Below, in pieces: positions 37,374-45,849 of a DNA stretch of 64,000 nucleotides; position 1 is the stretch's first letter, and every line of letters begins with the position of its first letter. A program made the position numbers and the translations under genes. Where the stretch lies: the NCBI GenBank assembly GCA_025846845.1, contig JAOYTL010000012.1, forward strand, positions 186,001 through 250,000, given 5' to 3'. Below the pieces are notes generated by a model. That model searched no databases, was not told the origin of the DNA, and was given only the letters and a program-made list of their open reading frames with translations. Source of the DNA: Alloboseaceae bacterium BT-24-1 (lineage in GTDB: Bacteria > Pseudomonadota > Alphaproteobacteria > Rhizobiales > Beijerinckiaceae).

Positions 37374-38423
37374 ATGGCCGAGATCACCATCGACGGCATC
37401 GCCAAATCCTTCGGCGCAACGCGAGCGCTGGAACAGATCGACCTCACCGTCGCCGACGGCGAGTTCGTGGCGCTGCTCGGCCCATCCGGCTGCGGCAAGA
37501 CCACGCTGCTGCGAATCATCGCCGGGCTGGAGAGCGCGACGAGCGGACGCATCGTCATCGGCGGGCGCGACCTGACCGAGGTGCCGACACGCCGGCGTGG
37601 CCTCGCCATGGTGTTCCAGAACTATGCGGTCTTCCCGCATATGAACGTCTACGAGAACGTCGCCTTCGGCCTGCGCATGCAGGGCGCCGACGAGGCACGC
37701 ATCAAGGCGCGCGTCGGCAAGGCGACGGAGCTGCTTCACATCACGCCTTATCTCGACCGCTATCCGGCGAAGCTCTCCGGCGGGCAGCGCCAACGCGTCG
37801 CGGTCGCCCGCGCGCTTGCCGTCGAGCCGCCGGTACTGCTGATGGACGAGCCGCTCTCCAATCTCGACGCGCTGCTGCGGCTCGAAATGCGTGCGGAGCT
37901 CAAGGCGGTGCTGCGCGAGGCCAGGACCACGACGATCTACGTCACCCACGACCAGACCGAGGCGATGGGGCTGGCCGACCGGATCGCCGTCATGCATGGC
38001 GGGCGCATCGAGCAGATCGACCGGCCGACCGCGGTCTATGAGCGCCCGGCCACCACCTTCGTCGGCGGCTTCGTCGGCAGCCCACCGATGAATTTCCTGC
38101 CGGTCACGATCGCGAATTCACGGCTGGAGCTGCCCGGCGCGAGCCTGCCGGCGCCGCAAGCTTCCGGCGCGTTGCTGATGGGCATCAGGGCCGAGGACCT
38201 GACGCCGGTCGCCGACGGCGAGGGCCTGCCCTTCGACATCGCGGTGGTCGAGCCCCTCGGCGCACATGATCTCGTCACTGGCCGCAGCGGGCAGACGCTG
38301 CTGCGCGTGGCGGCCCCCGCGGGCAGCGGACACAAGCCCGGCACGAGGATCGGCCTCAAGCCCGACCCGAAACGACTGGTCTGGATGGACCCGGCATCGG
38401 GCCGGGCGATCCAGGCGCAATGA
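37374..38423 (+). CDS. Sugar-type ABC transporter ATP-binding protein (UgpC/MalK family)
   Basis: A 349-aa ATPase. Walker A GPSGCGKTT is at residues 36-44, the signature is LSGGQRQR, Walker B is VLLMDEPLSNLD and the switch His is in IYVTHDQTEAMGL. After about residue 235 comes the regulatory OB-like (TOBE) domain typical of MalK/UgpC. ATG 37374 has GAGGA upstream and lies just outside the palindromic element. It energises the MalFG-like permease pair. Confidence 0.92.
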   Translation: MAEITIDGIAKSFGATRALEQIDLTVADGEFVALLGPSGCGKTTLLRIIAGLESATSGRIVIGGRDLTEVPTRRRGLAMVFQNYAVFPHMNVYENVAFGLRMQGADEARIKARVGKATELLHITPYLDRYPAKLSGGQRQRVAVARALAVEPPVLLMDEPLSNLDALLRLEMRAELKAVLREARTTTIYVTHDQTEAMGLADRIAVMHGGRIEQIDRPTAVYERPATTFVGGFVGSPPMNFLPVTIANSRLELPGASLPAPQASGALLMGIRAEDLTPVADGEGLPFDIAVVEPLGAHDLVTGRSGQTLLRVAAPAGSGHKPGTRIGLKPDPKRLVWMDPASGRAIQAQ

Positions 38424-38438
38424 CGGACCTTTGAGACG

Positions 38439-39707
38439 ATGACGATCGATATCGAGGCAGCCCGCGCGATCCTGCGCGCCAATGATCGCGGCGGCTACAC
38501 GGTCCCGACCGACCGGCTCTACCCGTTCCAGTGGAACTGGGATTCGGCCTTCGTCGCGATGGGCTGGGCGACCTTCGACGAGGAACGGGCCTGGCGCGAG
38601 CTGGAACGGCTGGTCGAGGGTCAATGGGATGACGGCATGGTGCCGCATATCGTCTTCCACGCGCCGAGCGACGATTACTTCCCGGGACCGGACGTCTGGC
38701 GGACCCACCATTCCGTCCCGACCTCGGGCATCACCCAGCCGCCGGTCTTCGCCACGGCGCTGCGCCACGTCTTCGAGAGCGCCCGGGGCCCGGAGGCGCA
38801 GGCGCGCGCCGCCCGGCTCTACAGATGTGCGCTCGCCTCGCATGACTGGTGGGACAAGGGCCGCGATCCCGAGGGAACCGGGCTCGTCGCCATCCTGCAT
38901 CCCTGGGAATCCGGTATGGACAACAGCCCGGCCTGGGACGAGGCGATGGCGCGCCTGACGCTTCAGCCGACGACGCCGATCCGGCGCCGCGACACCTCCC
39001 ATATCGGCGCCGAGATGCGCCCGCGCGACGAGGATTATCGCCGCTTCATCGCACTGGTCGACCTCTATGCAGAGCTCGGCTGGGAGCCCGCGGCGATGTG
39101 GCAGGCCTCGCCCTTCAAGCTCGTCGACGTCGCGACCAATGCGATCCTGCACAAGGCGGAAGAGGATCTGCTGGTGCTGGCCGAAAAATTCGGCAGCGAC
39201 GCGGAACGCAGCCGGGTCGAGGCGCGGATGGCGCGCCGGGCCGCGGCCTTCGCCGGGCTCTGGAACCAGGACCGGCGGATTTACCAGGCGCTCGACCTCG
39301 GCACGGGCGCGACGGTGGGCGCCTCGACGTCAGCCGGCCTGCTGCCGCTCTTCGCGGGCATCCCGACCGACCTTCAGGCCGACGAGCTCGCCGCCGAGCT
39401 CGAAGGCTGGCTCGCCAGGGCGCCCTATCCGGTGCCGAGCACCTCGCCGCTCGATCCCCGTTTCGAGCCGAAGCGATACTGGCGCGGGCCCGTCTGGGCG
39501 GTCGTCAACTTCATGATCGCCGAAGGGTTCACCCGTTATGGGCAAACGGCCCTCGCCGCCCGGATTCGGACTGCGACGCTGGCACTGATGAGCGATGGCG
39601 GCATCGCCGAATATTTCGATCCGACCTCAGGAGAGGGGCTGGGCGGAGAGCAGTTCTCCTGGACAGCGGCGATCGGCCTTTTGATGACCGATCAACCGAC
39701 CCCCTAG
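38439..39707 (+). CDS. MGH1/GH63-like glycoside hydrolase (glucosylglycerate hydrolase type)
   Basis: A 422-aa (alpha/alpha)6-barrel glycosidase without leader peptide, so it acts on imported substrate. Landmarks are FQWNWDSAF at residues 30-38, HPWESGMDNSPAWD and RYWRGPVWAVVNFM, shared by mannosylglycerate and glucosylglycerate hydrolases and by the GH63 C-terminal domain. It begins 15 bases after the ATPase stop. By context the LacI-controlled importer delivers a small glycoside, such as glucosylglycerate or mannosylglycerate, which this enzyme splits; other alpha-glucosides cannot be excluded. Confidence 0.82.
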   Translation: MTIDIEAARAILRANDRGGYTVPTDRLYPFQWNWDSAFVAMGWATFDEERAWRELERLVEGQWDDGMVPHIVFHAPSDDYFPGPDVWRTHHSVPTSGITQPPVFATALRHVFESARGPEAQARAARLYRCALASHDWWDKGRDPEGTGLVAILHPWESGMDNSPAWDEAMARLTLQPTTPIRRRDTSHIGAEMRPRDEDYRRFIALVDLYAELGWEPAAMWQASPFKLVDVATNAILHKAEEDLLVLAEKFGSDAERSRVEARMARRAAAFAGLWNQDRRIYQALDLGTGATVGASTSAGLLPLFAGIPTDLQADELAAELEGWLARAPYPVPSTSPLDPRFEPKRYWRGPVWAVVNFMIAEGFTRYGQTALAARIRTATLALMSDGGIAEYFDPTSGEGLGGEQFSWTAAIGLLMTDQPTP

Positions 39708-39717
39708 GCGGCGCCGA

Positions 39718-40374
39718 TCAGCCGAGGCGCATGGACAATTCGACGTCCTCGGCGAAGGGAACCGACAGATAGCCGCTGCCCGGCGCGCGCACCCGCTGCA
39801 GGTATTCCGGGGAGTCATCGGCATTGTCCGCGACGACGAGCGAACCGGGACGGAGACTGCTCTCCACCAGGCCGAGGATATCGGGATAGAGCGGTTTGGC
39901 GCCGTCGAGCAGCAAGAGATCGACCTGTTCGGGGAGATCGGCCTTGAGCGTCTTCAGCGCATCGCCCTCCCTGATCTCGACGAGGTCGGCGAGGCCGCCG
40001 GCGTTCAGGTGCTCGCGAGCCCGCGCCACCTTCGCAGGCTCGAACTCGGTGGTGACCAAGCGTCCCCCGCCGTTATCGCGTAGGGCGGCGGCAAGATGCA
40101 GGGTCGAGATGCCGAAGGAGGTGCCGAACTCGACGATCGCCCTCGCCCGGCTGCTGCGCGCCAGCATGTAGAGCAGCAGGCCCGTTTCCCGCGAAACCGG
40201 GAGCCAGAGATCCTTCAGGCGACCGTAGAGGTCGAGATATTCGGTCTTGCTGCGCATGAGACGCTCGCGCTCCTCGCGGGAGAAGCCCACAAGCGCAGGG
40301 TTGGGGGCCGCGCTCGCCTGCTCGAACAGCTGGTCGAGGAGGGGCGCGAGCGGCGCCGCTGTCAGGGTCGTCAT
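39718..40374 (-). CDS. Class I SAM-dependent O-methyltransferase
   Basis: A 218-aa enzyme of the catechol O-methyltransferase-like family 3. SAM-binding motif I is IVEFGTSFGISTLHLAAAL, the acidic loop is VTTEFEPAKVARA, and DLLLLDGAKPLYPDIL holds the metal-binding Asp. It is divergent from a TetR gene, with a palindromic operator in the 86-base gap, so expression is probably controlled by that regulator. The methyl acceptor is unknown. Confidence 0.88.
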   Translation of the reverse strand: MTTLTAAPLAPLLDQLFEQASAAPNPALVGFSREERERLMRSKTEYLDLYGRLKDLWLPVSRETGLLLYMLARSSRARAIVEFGTSFGISTLHLAAALRDNGGGRLVTTEFEPAKVARAREHLNAGGLADLVEIREGDALKTLKADLPEQVDLLLLDGAKPLYPDILGLVESSLRPGSLVVADNADDSPEYLQRVRAPGSGYLSVPFAEDVELSMRLG

Positions 40375-40415
40375 GGGAATTGCTCCGATCGGGTTCTTGT
40401 CTCGGAGTCAAAAAT

Positions 40416-40428
40416 ACGAATAATTCGT
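40416..40428. promoter_or_regulatory. Palindromic operator between methyltransferase and TetR genes
   Basis: ACGAATAATTCGT is a perfect 13-base palindrome in the 86-base divergent gap, which fits the TetR-type regulator controlling both its own gene and the methyltransferase. Confidence 0.6.
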
Positions 40429-40460
40429 CGCGTTTCCTATTCGCATTGCCGGAGCGCGAC

Positions 40461-41090
40461 ATGGCCGATCAGCCAACCTCCCGGATTTCCTCACGAAAAG
40501 CGCCGAAACAGGCCCGCTCGGCGGAGCTGGTCTCGGCCATTCTGGAAGCTGCTGTTCAGGTTCTGGCAAAGGAGGGCGCGCAGCGTTTTACCACGGCGCG
40601 GGTGGCCGAGAAGGCCGGCGTCAGCGTCGGCTCGCTGTATCAGTATTTCCCGAACAAGGCGGCCATCCTGTTTCGGCTGCAGAGCGATGAATGGCGGCAG
40701 ACCAACGCGATGCTGACCGGCATCCTCGGCGATGCCGGCAAACCACCGCTCGCCCGCCTGCGAACCCTGGTCCATGCCTTCATCCGGTCGGAATGCGACG
40801 AGGCCGCGGTGCGTATCGCACTCAACGATGCAGCGCCTCTATACCGCGACACTCCCGAGGCGCGGGAGGCGCGCGCGGCCGGCAGCCGGCTTTTCGAGAC
40901 GTTCATGATGGCGGCACTGCCAGCCGCTTCGACCAGTGAACGCGCCCTGGCTAAAAATCTCATCACCATGACGCTGAGCGCCGTTGGCAAGAAGTTCTCG
41001 GAAACGGCGAGGACCGACGCCGAAATCCAGGCCTATTCCGACGCGCTTGCCGACATGTTCTGCGCCTATCTGCGCCATCTGGAGCACTAG
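40461..41090 (+). CDS. TetR family transcriptional regulator
   Basis: A 209-aa regulator. The HTH region is SAILEAAVQVLAKEGAQRFTTARVAEKAGVSVGSLYQYFPNKAAIL, close to TetR members of the AmtR/YcdC group. ATG 40461 has GGAG at 40451-40454. It is divergent from the O-methyltransferase gene. The TAG stop (41088-41090) is supplied by the first bases of a palindromic element. Confidence 0.9.
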   Translation: MADQPTSRISSRKAPKQARSAELVSAILEAAVQVLAKEGAQRFTTARVAEKAGVSVGSLYQYFPNKAAILFRLQSDEWRQTNAMLTGILGDAGKPPLARLRTLVHAFIRSECDEAAVRIALNDAAPLYRDTPEAREARAAGSRLFETFMMAALPAASTSERALAKNLITMTLSAVGKKFSETARTDAEIQAYSDALADMFCAYLRHLEH

Positions 41091-41256
41091 TGGAACGAAT
41101 TTGACATTTGCCTCCGGCCTGACATCACGCTGGTAGCAAATGTCAAATTCACAAGTTCCACTAGAAAATCAGAGAGTTGCTAGTGGTCTTGTTGATTCCG
41201 ACATTCGCTCCGCTGCTCCGTATAGAAAGATGCGAATGTCGGAATCAGACCACTAG
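41087..41256. repeat. Two adjacent long hairpins with CTAGTGG ends
   Basis: Hairpin one runs 41087-41164. CTAGTGGAAC and GTTCCACTAG are its ends, and the inner arms are GAATTTGACATTTGC (41097-41111) and its perfect complement at 41136-41150. Hairpin two runs 41180-41256. CTAGTGGTCT and AGACCACTAG are its ends, and the inner arms are TGATTCCGACATTCGC (41193-41208) and its complement at 41232-41247. They share end sequence but not arm sequence, so they are two members of one element family. They fill the gap between the convergent TetR and LysR genes and may act as a terminator. Confidence 0.75.
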
Positions 41257-41264
41257 CCCCCTGT

Positions 41265-42248
41265 CTATGAGACTACCTCGCGCATGATCCCGGGCAGCGT
41301 GTCGCGCGCCCGGAAGGCCTCGGCGAGAGCCCAAGACCGGAACTGCTGAACGGGGCGGTCGTCGAGCCGTGTCTCGTGGATCAGCAGATAATACTCGCCC
41401 GCGCTTTCGAGGCTGCCCGCAACGGGCATGATGAGCCCGCGCATCCCTTCCTCATGCGCCAGCACGATATCGGGAACCAGCGCGATGCCGCGACCCTGCC
41501 GCGCGGCATCCAGCGACATGAAGAAGTGTCCGAACTGCAGCGTCGGCTCGATCTCGACCGCTGCGCGCACGCCATGCGCCTTCAGCCAGTCCGGCCAGGC
41601 ATGGCGGCGCGTCGAGGTGTGGATCAGCGGCCAGCGTGCCAGGTCGCCCGGGGTGATGCCCGTCTCGCCGGTCAGCCCGGGTGCGCAGACCGGCACGAGC
41701 CGGTCGGGGAAGAGCTCATCGGCATGGACGCCGTCCCAACGCGTCAGCATCGACAGTTCGATGCGCGGCTGGTTACGCTCATAGTGCCGGCCCGGCAGGC
41801 GCCCGACACGGATCGCGACATCCGCTTCATGCGCGAGCAGATCGGCCGGCTCGATCGAGGAGACGACGCGCAGCTCGACCTCGGGATGCTGGCTGGTGAA
41901 GACATGAAGTCGCGGCATCAGCCAGACAGAGGCGATCGTCGGCAGCACCGAGACCGTCAGAGTCGCCCGATCACGACGCTGGGCGAAACGGCCGGCGGCG
42001 CGCTCGAGCTCGTCGAGCATGCTCTCGACGGACCGGAAGAACTGCTCGCCTTCGGCCGTCAACTCGATGCGCCGGGTCAGGCGGCGGAAGAGTTCCTGCC
42101 CGAGATGGAGTTCGAGCTCCTTGACCTGACGGCTGACCGCGCCCTGCGTCAGGTTCAATTCCTCGGCCGCTTTGGTGAAGGAGAGATGGCGCGCCGCGGC
42201 GTCGAAACCGCGCAACGCATTCAATGGCGGCAAACGCCTTTTCCGCAT
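41265..42248 (-). CDS. LysR family transcriptional regulator (GcvA-like)
   Basis: A 327-aa LTTR of the GcvA/AmpR-type group, beginning RRLPPLNALRGFDAAARHLSFTKAAEELNLTQGAVSRQVKELELHLGQELFRRLTRRIELT. It is divergent from the ribose-type transport operon, with two identical palindromes in between. It probably activates that operon in response to the imported compound. Confidence 0.91.
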   Translation of the reverse strand: MRKRRLPPLNALRGFDAAARHLSFTKAAEELNLTQGAVSRQVKELELHLGQELFRRLTRRIELTAEGEQFFRSVESMLDELERAAGRFAQRRDRATLTVSVLPTIASVWLMPRLHVFTSQHPEVELRVVSSIEPADLLAHEADVAIRVGRLPGRHYERNQPRIELSMLTRWDGVHADELFPDRLVPVCAPGLTGETGITPGDLARWPLIHTSTRRHAWPDWLKAHGVRAAVEIEPTLQFGHFFMSLDAARQGRGIALVPDIVLAHEEGMRGLIMPVAGSLESAGEYYLLIHETRLDDRPVQQFRSWALAEAFRARDTLPGIMREVVS

Positions 42249-42259
42249 GCAGAACCCCT

Positions 42260-42288
42260 CTCATGCATGAGCCTACTTCATGCATGAG
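42260..42288. promoter_or_regulatory. Tandem palindromes, probable LysR operator
   Basis: TCATGCATGA occurs twice, at 42261-42270 and 42278-42287, each a perfect palindrome, with centres 17 bases apart. The first extends to CTCATGCATGAG. They lie 13 bases from the LysR start and about 100 bases before the transporter operon. Two tandem sites on one face fit an LTTR tetramer, although classical LTTR boxes are T-N11-A. Confidence 0.55.
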
Positions 42289-42386
42289 CGCTGAACAATT
42301 CGTTTGTGACGGCTGCCCGGCAGCCGCATCGTCAGACAAACACCGGGCGGCCGAGAGGTTCGCTCCAGGTGAACGGGGAACTGCCG

Positions 42387-43889
42387 ATGACGATCGAGCC
42401 AGCGATCGCGCTCGCCATGCGCGACATCGCCAAACGTTATGGCGCGACCTGTGCGCTGCGCAGCGCCGATCTCACGCTGCGCACCGGCCGGGTCCATGCG
42501 CTGCTCGGCGAGAACGGGGCCGGCAAGTCGACCCTGGTGAAGATCATCGTCGGCGCCGTGAAGCCCGACAGCGGCAGCGTTGCCCTCGCCGGCCGGCCCG
42601 TCGCCTTCCGCTCGGTCGCCGAGGCGATCGCCGCCGGGATCGTGCCGATCTACCAGCATCTCAGCCTGTTTCCCGAGCTCTCCGTCCTCGACAATCTCTC
42701 CGCCTTCCAACTCGCAGCCGGGCGGGCCGGCCTCAGCCGCAAGGCGCTGGTGCCGCGCGACGAGGCGCGGGCCTGGCTCACCCGCGTCGGACTCGACCTC
42801 GATCTCGACCGCCCGGTCTCGTTACTCTCGCTCGGCGAGCGCCAATTGCTCGAGATCGCCCGCGGCGTCGGGCGCAATTGCCGCATCCTCGTCCTCGACG
42901 AGCCGACAGCAGCGCTGAACGGCGCCGAGGCAGAGCGGCTCTTCGCGGTGGTCCGCGATCTCTGTGCCGGCGGCGCAGCCGTCCTCTTCATCTCGCACAA
43001 ATTCGACGAGATCGAGCGTCTTGCCGACGAGGTGACCGTGCTCCGCGACGGCGCCACGGTGATCGACGCCGCCCCGATCGGCCGGCACGACCGCGCCACG
43101 CTGGTCAAGGCGATGCTCGGCATGCAGGTCGAGCACGAGCACCGCTCGGGCAGCGCCCAGGCCGAGCCGGCCCTCGTCGCGACCGGCGTGCGCGTGGCGG
43201 CAGGCCAACCGCTCGACCTTGCGGTGCGCGCCGGCGAGATCGTCGGCCTCGCCGGACTGGTCGGCTCCGGTGCCCTCGCCATCGCCGCGACCATGGCCGG
43301 CGCCGCCGCCGGCCGGGGCGAAATCTCGGTTGGGCAGGAGCGCTTCGCCGTCGGCGATCGGCGCGAGGCCGTCCGCCTCGGCGTCGCCTATGTCCCGGCC
43401 GACCGCCATGCCGAGGGGCTCTTCCCCCCGGTCAGCGCGATCGGCAATGCCTCGGCCAGCGCCCTCGCGCGCTTCTCCACCCGCGGCATCCTCGGCAAGG
43501 CCCGCGAGCGGAGCGCGATCGAGCCGCTGCTGCGCCGACTGTACCTGCATCCGGCCCGGCCGGACGCCGAGGCTGCGAGCTTCAGCGGCGGCAACCAGCA
43601 GAAGCTCCTGATTGCGCGCTGCCTTGCTCTGCCGAACCTGCGTGCCCTCGTCCTGCTCGAGCCGACACGCGGCGTCGACGTCGCGGCGCGCGCCATGATC
43701 CATCGCGCCATCATCGAGATGGCTCGCACCGGCGTCGCCGTCCTGATCGCATCGAGCGACCTCGACGAGCTGACCGCGCTCTGCGACCGCTACCTCGTCG
43801 TCCGTGACGGCGCGATCGCGCAGGAGCTGCCCGGCGCCGCCTCGACCGAGGCGATCATGGCTGCGCTCGCCGGAAAGGCCGCGGCATGA
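42387..43889 (+). CDS. Ribose-type ABC transporter ATP-binding protein (RbsA family)
   Basis: A 500-aa ATPase with two nucleotide-binding halves. The first has Walker A GENGAGKST, signature LSLGERQ and Walker B ILVLDEPT. The second has only GLVGSGALAI where Walker A should be and FSGGNQQKLLIARCLA as signature, the usual degenerate RbsA/MglA pattern. ATG 42387 follows a GGGGA stretch; a GTG 27 codons upstream is less likely. First gene of the operon divergent from LysR. Confidence 0.92.
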   Translation: MTIEPAIALAMRDIAKRYGATCALRSADLTLRTGRVHALLGENGAGKSTLVKIIVGAVKPDSGSVALAGRPVAFRSVAEAIAAGIVPIYQHLSLFPELSVLDNLSAFQLAAGRAGLSRKALVPRDEARAWLTRVGLDLDLDRPVSLLSLGERQLLEIARGVGRNCRILVLDEPTAALNGAEAERLFAVVRDLCAGGAAVLFISHKFDEIERLADEVTVLRDGATVIDAAPIGRHDRATLVKAMLGMQVEHEHRSGSAQAEPALVATGVRVAAGQPLDLAVRAGEIVGLAGLVGSGALAIAATMAGAAAGRGEISVGQERFAVGDRREAVRLGVAYVPADRHAEGLFPPVSAIGNASASALARFSTRGILGKARERSAIEPLLRRLYLHPARPDAEAASFSGGNQQKLLIARCLALPNLRALVLLEPTRGVDVAARAMIHRAIIEMARTGVAVLIASSDLDELTALCDRYLVVRDGAIAQELPGAASTEAIMAALAGKAAA

Positions 43890-44887
43890 GCAGCTTTCCT
43901 CTCGGCGACCGGGGTCCGTCCAGCATGCCCGCCATCCTGCGCCCGCCGGCCATCCTGATTGTGACGGCGCTGTTGTTCGGACTGGCCGCCCTGGCGGTGC
44001 CGCGCTTCGGCACGCTCGGCAATATCGAGAACGTGCTGCGCATCGCCGCCATCCTCGGCATCGTCGCCTGTGGCCAGGCCATCGTCGTCATCCTCGCCGG
44101 GATCGAGTTCTCCTTCGGCGCCTCGGCGGCGCTGGCGAGCGTCGTCATCGTCATGGCCCTGCCCGCGACTGGCGTCGTCGGCGCCTTCCTCCTCGGCGGC
44201 CTGCTGATCGTCGCGATCGGCATGGTCAACGGCCTGCTCGTCGCCCGCTTTTCCGTACCGCCGGTGATCGCGACGCTCGGCATGCTGATGATTGCGTCGG
44301 GCCTCGCGGCCTGGCTCGCCGGTGGCCTGCCGATCGACGCGCCGCCTTCCGACACCTTCTCATGGCCGGCGCGCGGCCGCGTCCTCGGCATACCCGTGCC
44401 GATCCTGATCGCCGCCGCCGCCTTCACGCTGCTGCATGTCCTGCTCGCCAGGAGCCGGCTCGGGCGCGGATGGTACCTCGTCGGCGCCAATGCGACGGCC
44501 GCCAGGCTCGCCGGACTCTCCGTGCCGCGTCTCGTCTTCTCCGGCTATGCCGTGGCCGGCCTGTTCTGCGCGCTCGGCGCCGTCATCCTGACCAGCCGCG
44601 TCGCCTCGGGCCAGCCCATGCTCGCGCCGAACCTGCCCTTCGAGACCATCGCCGCCTGCGCCGTCGGCGGGCTGCCGCTCGGCGGCGGGCGCGGCAATGT
44701 CCTGCAGGTCGTCTGCGGCGTGCTGATCGTCGCCATGCTCAACAACATCGTGGTGCTCTTGAACCTGCCGACGGCCTACCAGCTCATCCTGCTGGGCACG
44801 CTCGTCGTCACCGCCGTGCTGCTGCAACGCGACTGGGCTTTCCTCGGCCAGGCCGTCCGCCTGCTCACCAACGGGAGGCGCGGATGA
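43886..44887 (+). CDS. Ribose-type ABC transporter permease (RbsC family)
   Basis: A 333-aa inner-membrane protein with about eight to ten hydrophobic segments. Family landmarks are GQAIVVILAGIEFSFGASAALASVV (the usual GGIDLS-type region) and AACAVGGLPLGGGRGNVLQVVCG. It overlaps the RbsA stop by four bases and the next permease start by four bases. Confidence 0.9.
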   Translation: MSSFPLGDRGPSSMPAILRPPAILIVTALLFGLAALAVPRFGTLGNIENVLRIAAILGIVACGQAIVVILAGIEFSFGASAALASVVIVMALPATGVVGAFLLGGLLIVAIGMVNGLLVARFSVPPVIATLGMLMIASGLAAWLAGGLPIDAPPSDTFSWPARGRVLGIPVPILIAAAAFTLLHVLLARSRLGRGWYLVGANATAARLAGLSVPRLVFSGYAVAGLFCALGAVILTSRVASGQPMLAPNLPFETIAACAVGGLPLGGGRGNVLQVVCGVLIVAMLNNIVVLLNLPTAYQLILLGTLVVTAVLLQRDWAFLGQAVRLLTNGRRG

Positions 44888-45849
44888 GCCCGGCCATCGC
44901 CTCGCGCCTGCTGATCGCGCCTGCCGGCATCCTCGCCGCCGGCCTCGTCTTCGCCGCGATCGCGCCCGGTTTCCTCTCGCTCGGCAATGCCGGCAGCATC
45001 GCCGGCCAGGGCTGGGTCCTGGTCCTGCTCGCCACCGGCCAGATGTTCGCCCTCGCCGCTCGCGGCTTCGACATCTCGGTCGGCGCCATTGCCGCCCTCG
45101 CCGGAACCCTCGCCGCCATGGCCGCCAACAGCTTCGGGCTGGTCGGCTTGCTGGCCGCGCCGCTGGTCGGCTTCGCCTGCGGCACTCTGAATGGCTGGCT
45201 CGTCGGCCGCCTTGCCCTGCAGCCGATCGTCGCGACGCTCGGCTCGCTGGTCGCCCTCAAGGGCGTCGCCCTATTGGTCAGCGATGACGGCCAGGCCGTG
45301 CCTCTGGTCGATGCCGGCCATGCGACCAGCCTCGCCTTCGACCCCGTGCTCGGCCTGCCCCCGCTCGCCTGGCTCGCCCTCGCCTGCGTCCTCGAAGCCC
45401 AATTCCTCCTGAGCCACGCCACGCTCGGCAAGCGCATCCTGATGCTCGGGGCCAATCCCGAAGCCGTCGGCCTGGTCGGCGCCGATGCCGGCGCGCTCCA
45501 GATCCGGGCCTACCAGCTCTGCGGCCTCTTCGCCGGACTTGCCGGAGCGCTGATGACGGCCCGGGCCGGCGCCGGCCTGCCCACGGAAGGCGCCGGCATG
45601 GAATTGCAGGCGATCGCCGCCGCGATCATCGGCGGGACCGCCTTGTCCGGCGGCGTCGCCAACGCCATCGCGGTTACGGCCGGTGCGTTCTTCGTCCAGG
45701 TCGTGCTGACCGGGCTCAACCTCACCGGTGTCTCGCCCTTCCTGGCGCAGGTCACCGTCGGCCTCGTCATCCTCGGCTCCGGCCTGATGGACACGGCCCT
45801 CCGCTCGTTTCTCGCCCGCAACCGCCAGCCGAAGGACATCTCGCCATGA
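44884..45849 (+). CDS. Ribose-type ABC transporter permease, second subunit
   Basis: A 321-aa RbsC-family permease, with GQMFALAARGFDISVGAIAALAGTLAAM and IAAAIIGGTALSGGVANAI as family signatures. Two different permease genes in a row indicate a heterodimeric channel, as in LsrCD or YtfT/YjfF systems. The start ATG 44884 overlaps the preceding stop; the stop overlaps the binding-protein start. Confidence 0.9.
   Translation: MSPAIASRLLIAPAGILAAGLVFAAIAPGFLSLGNAGSIAGQGWVLVLLATGQMFALAARGFDISVGAIAALAGTLAAMAANSFGLVGLLAAPLVGFACGTLNGWLVGRLALQPIVATLGSLVALKGVALLVSDDGQAVPLVDAGHATSLAFDPVLGLPPLAWLALACVLEAQFLLSHATLGKRILMLGANPEAVGLVGADAGALQIRAYQLCGLFAGLAGALMTARAGAGLPTEGAGMELQAIAAAIIGGTALSGGVANAIAVTAGAFFVQVVLTGLNLTGVSPFLAQVTVGLVILGSGLMDTALRSFLARNRQPKDISP

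Noticed and set aside
41087..41256. A CRISPR-like repeat
   Set aside because: The repeated parts are inverted, not direct, and there are no regular spacers or cas genes.
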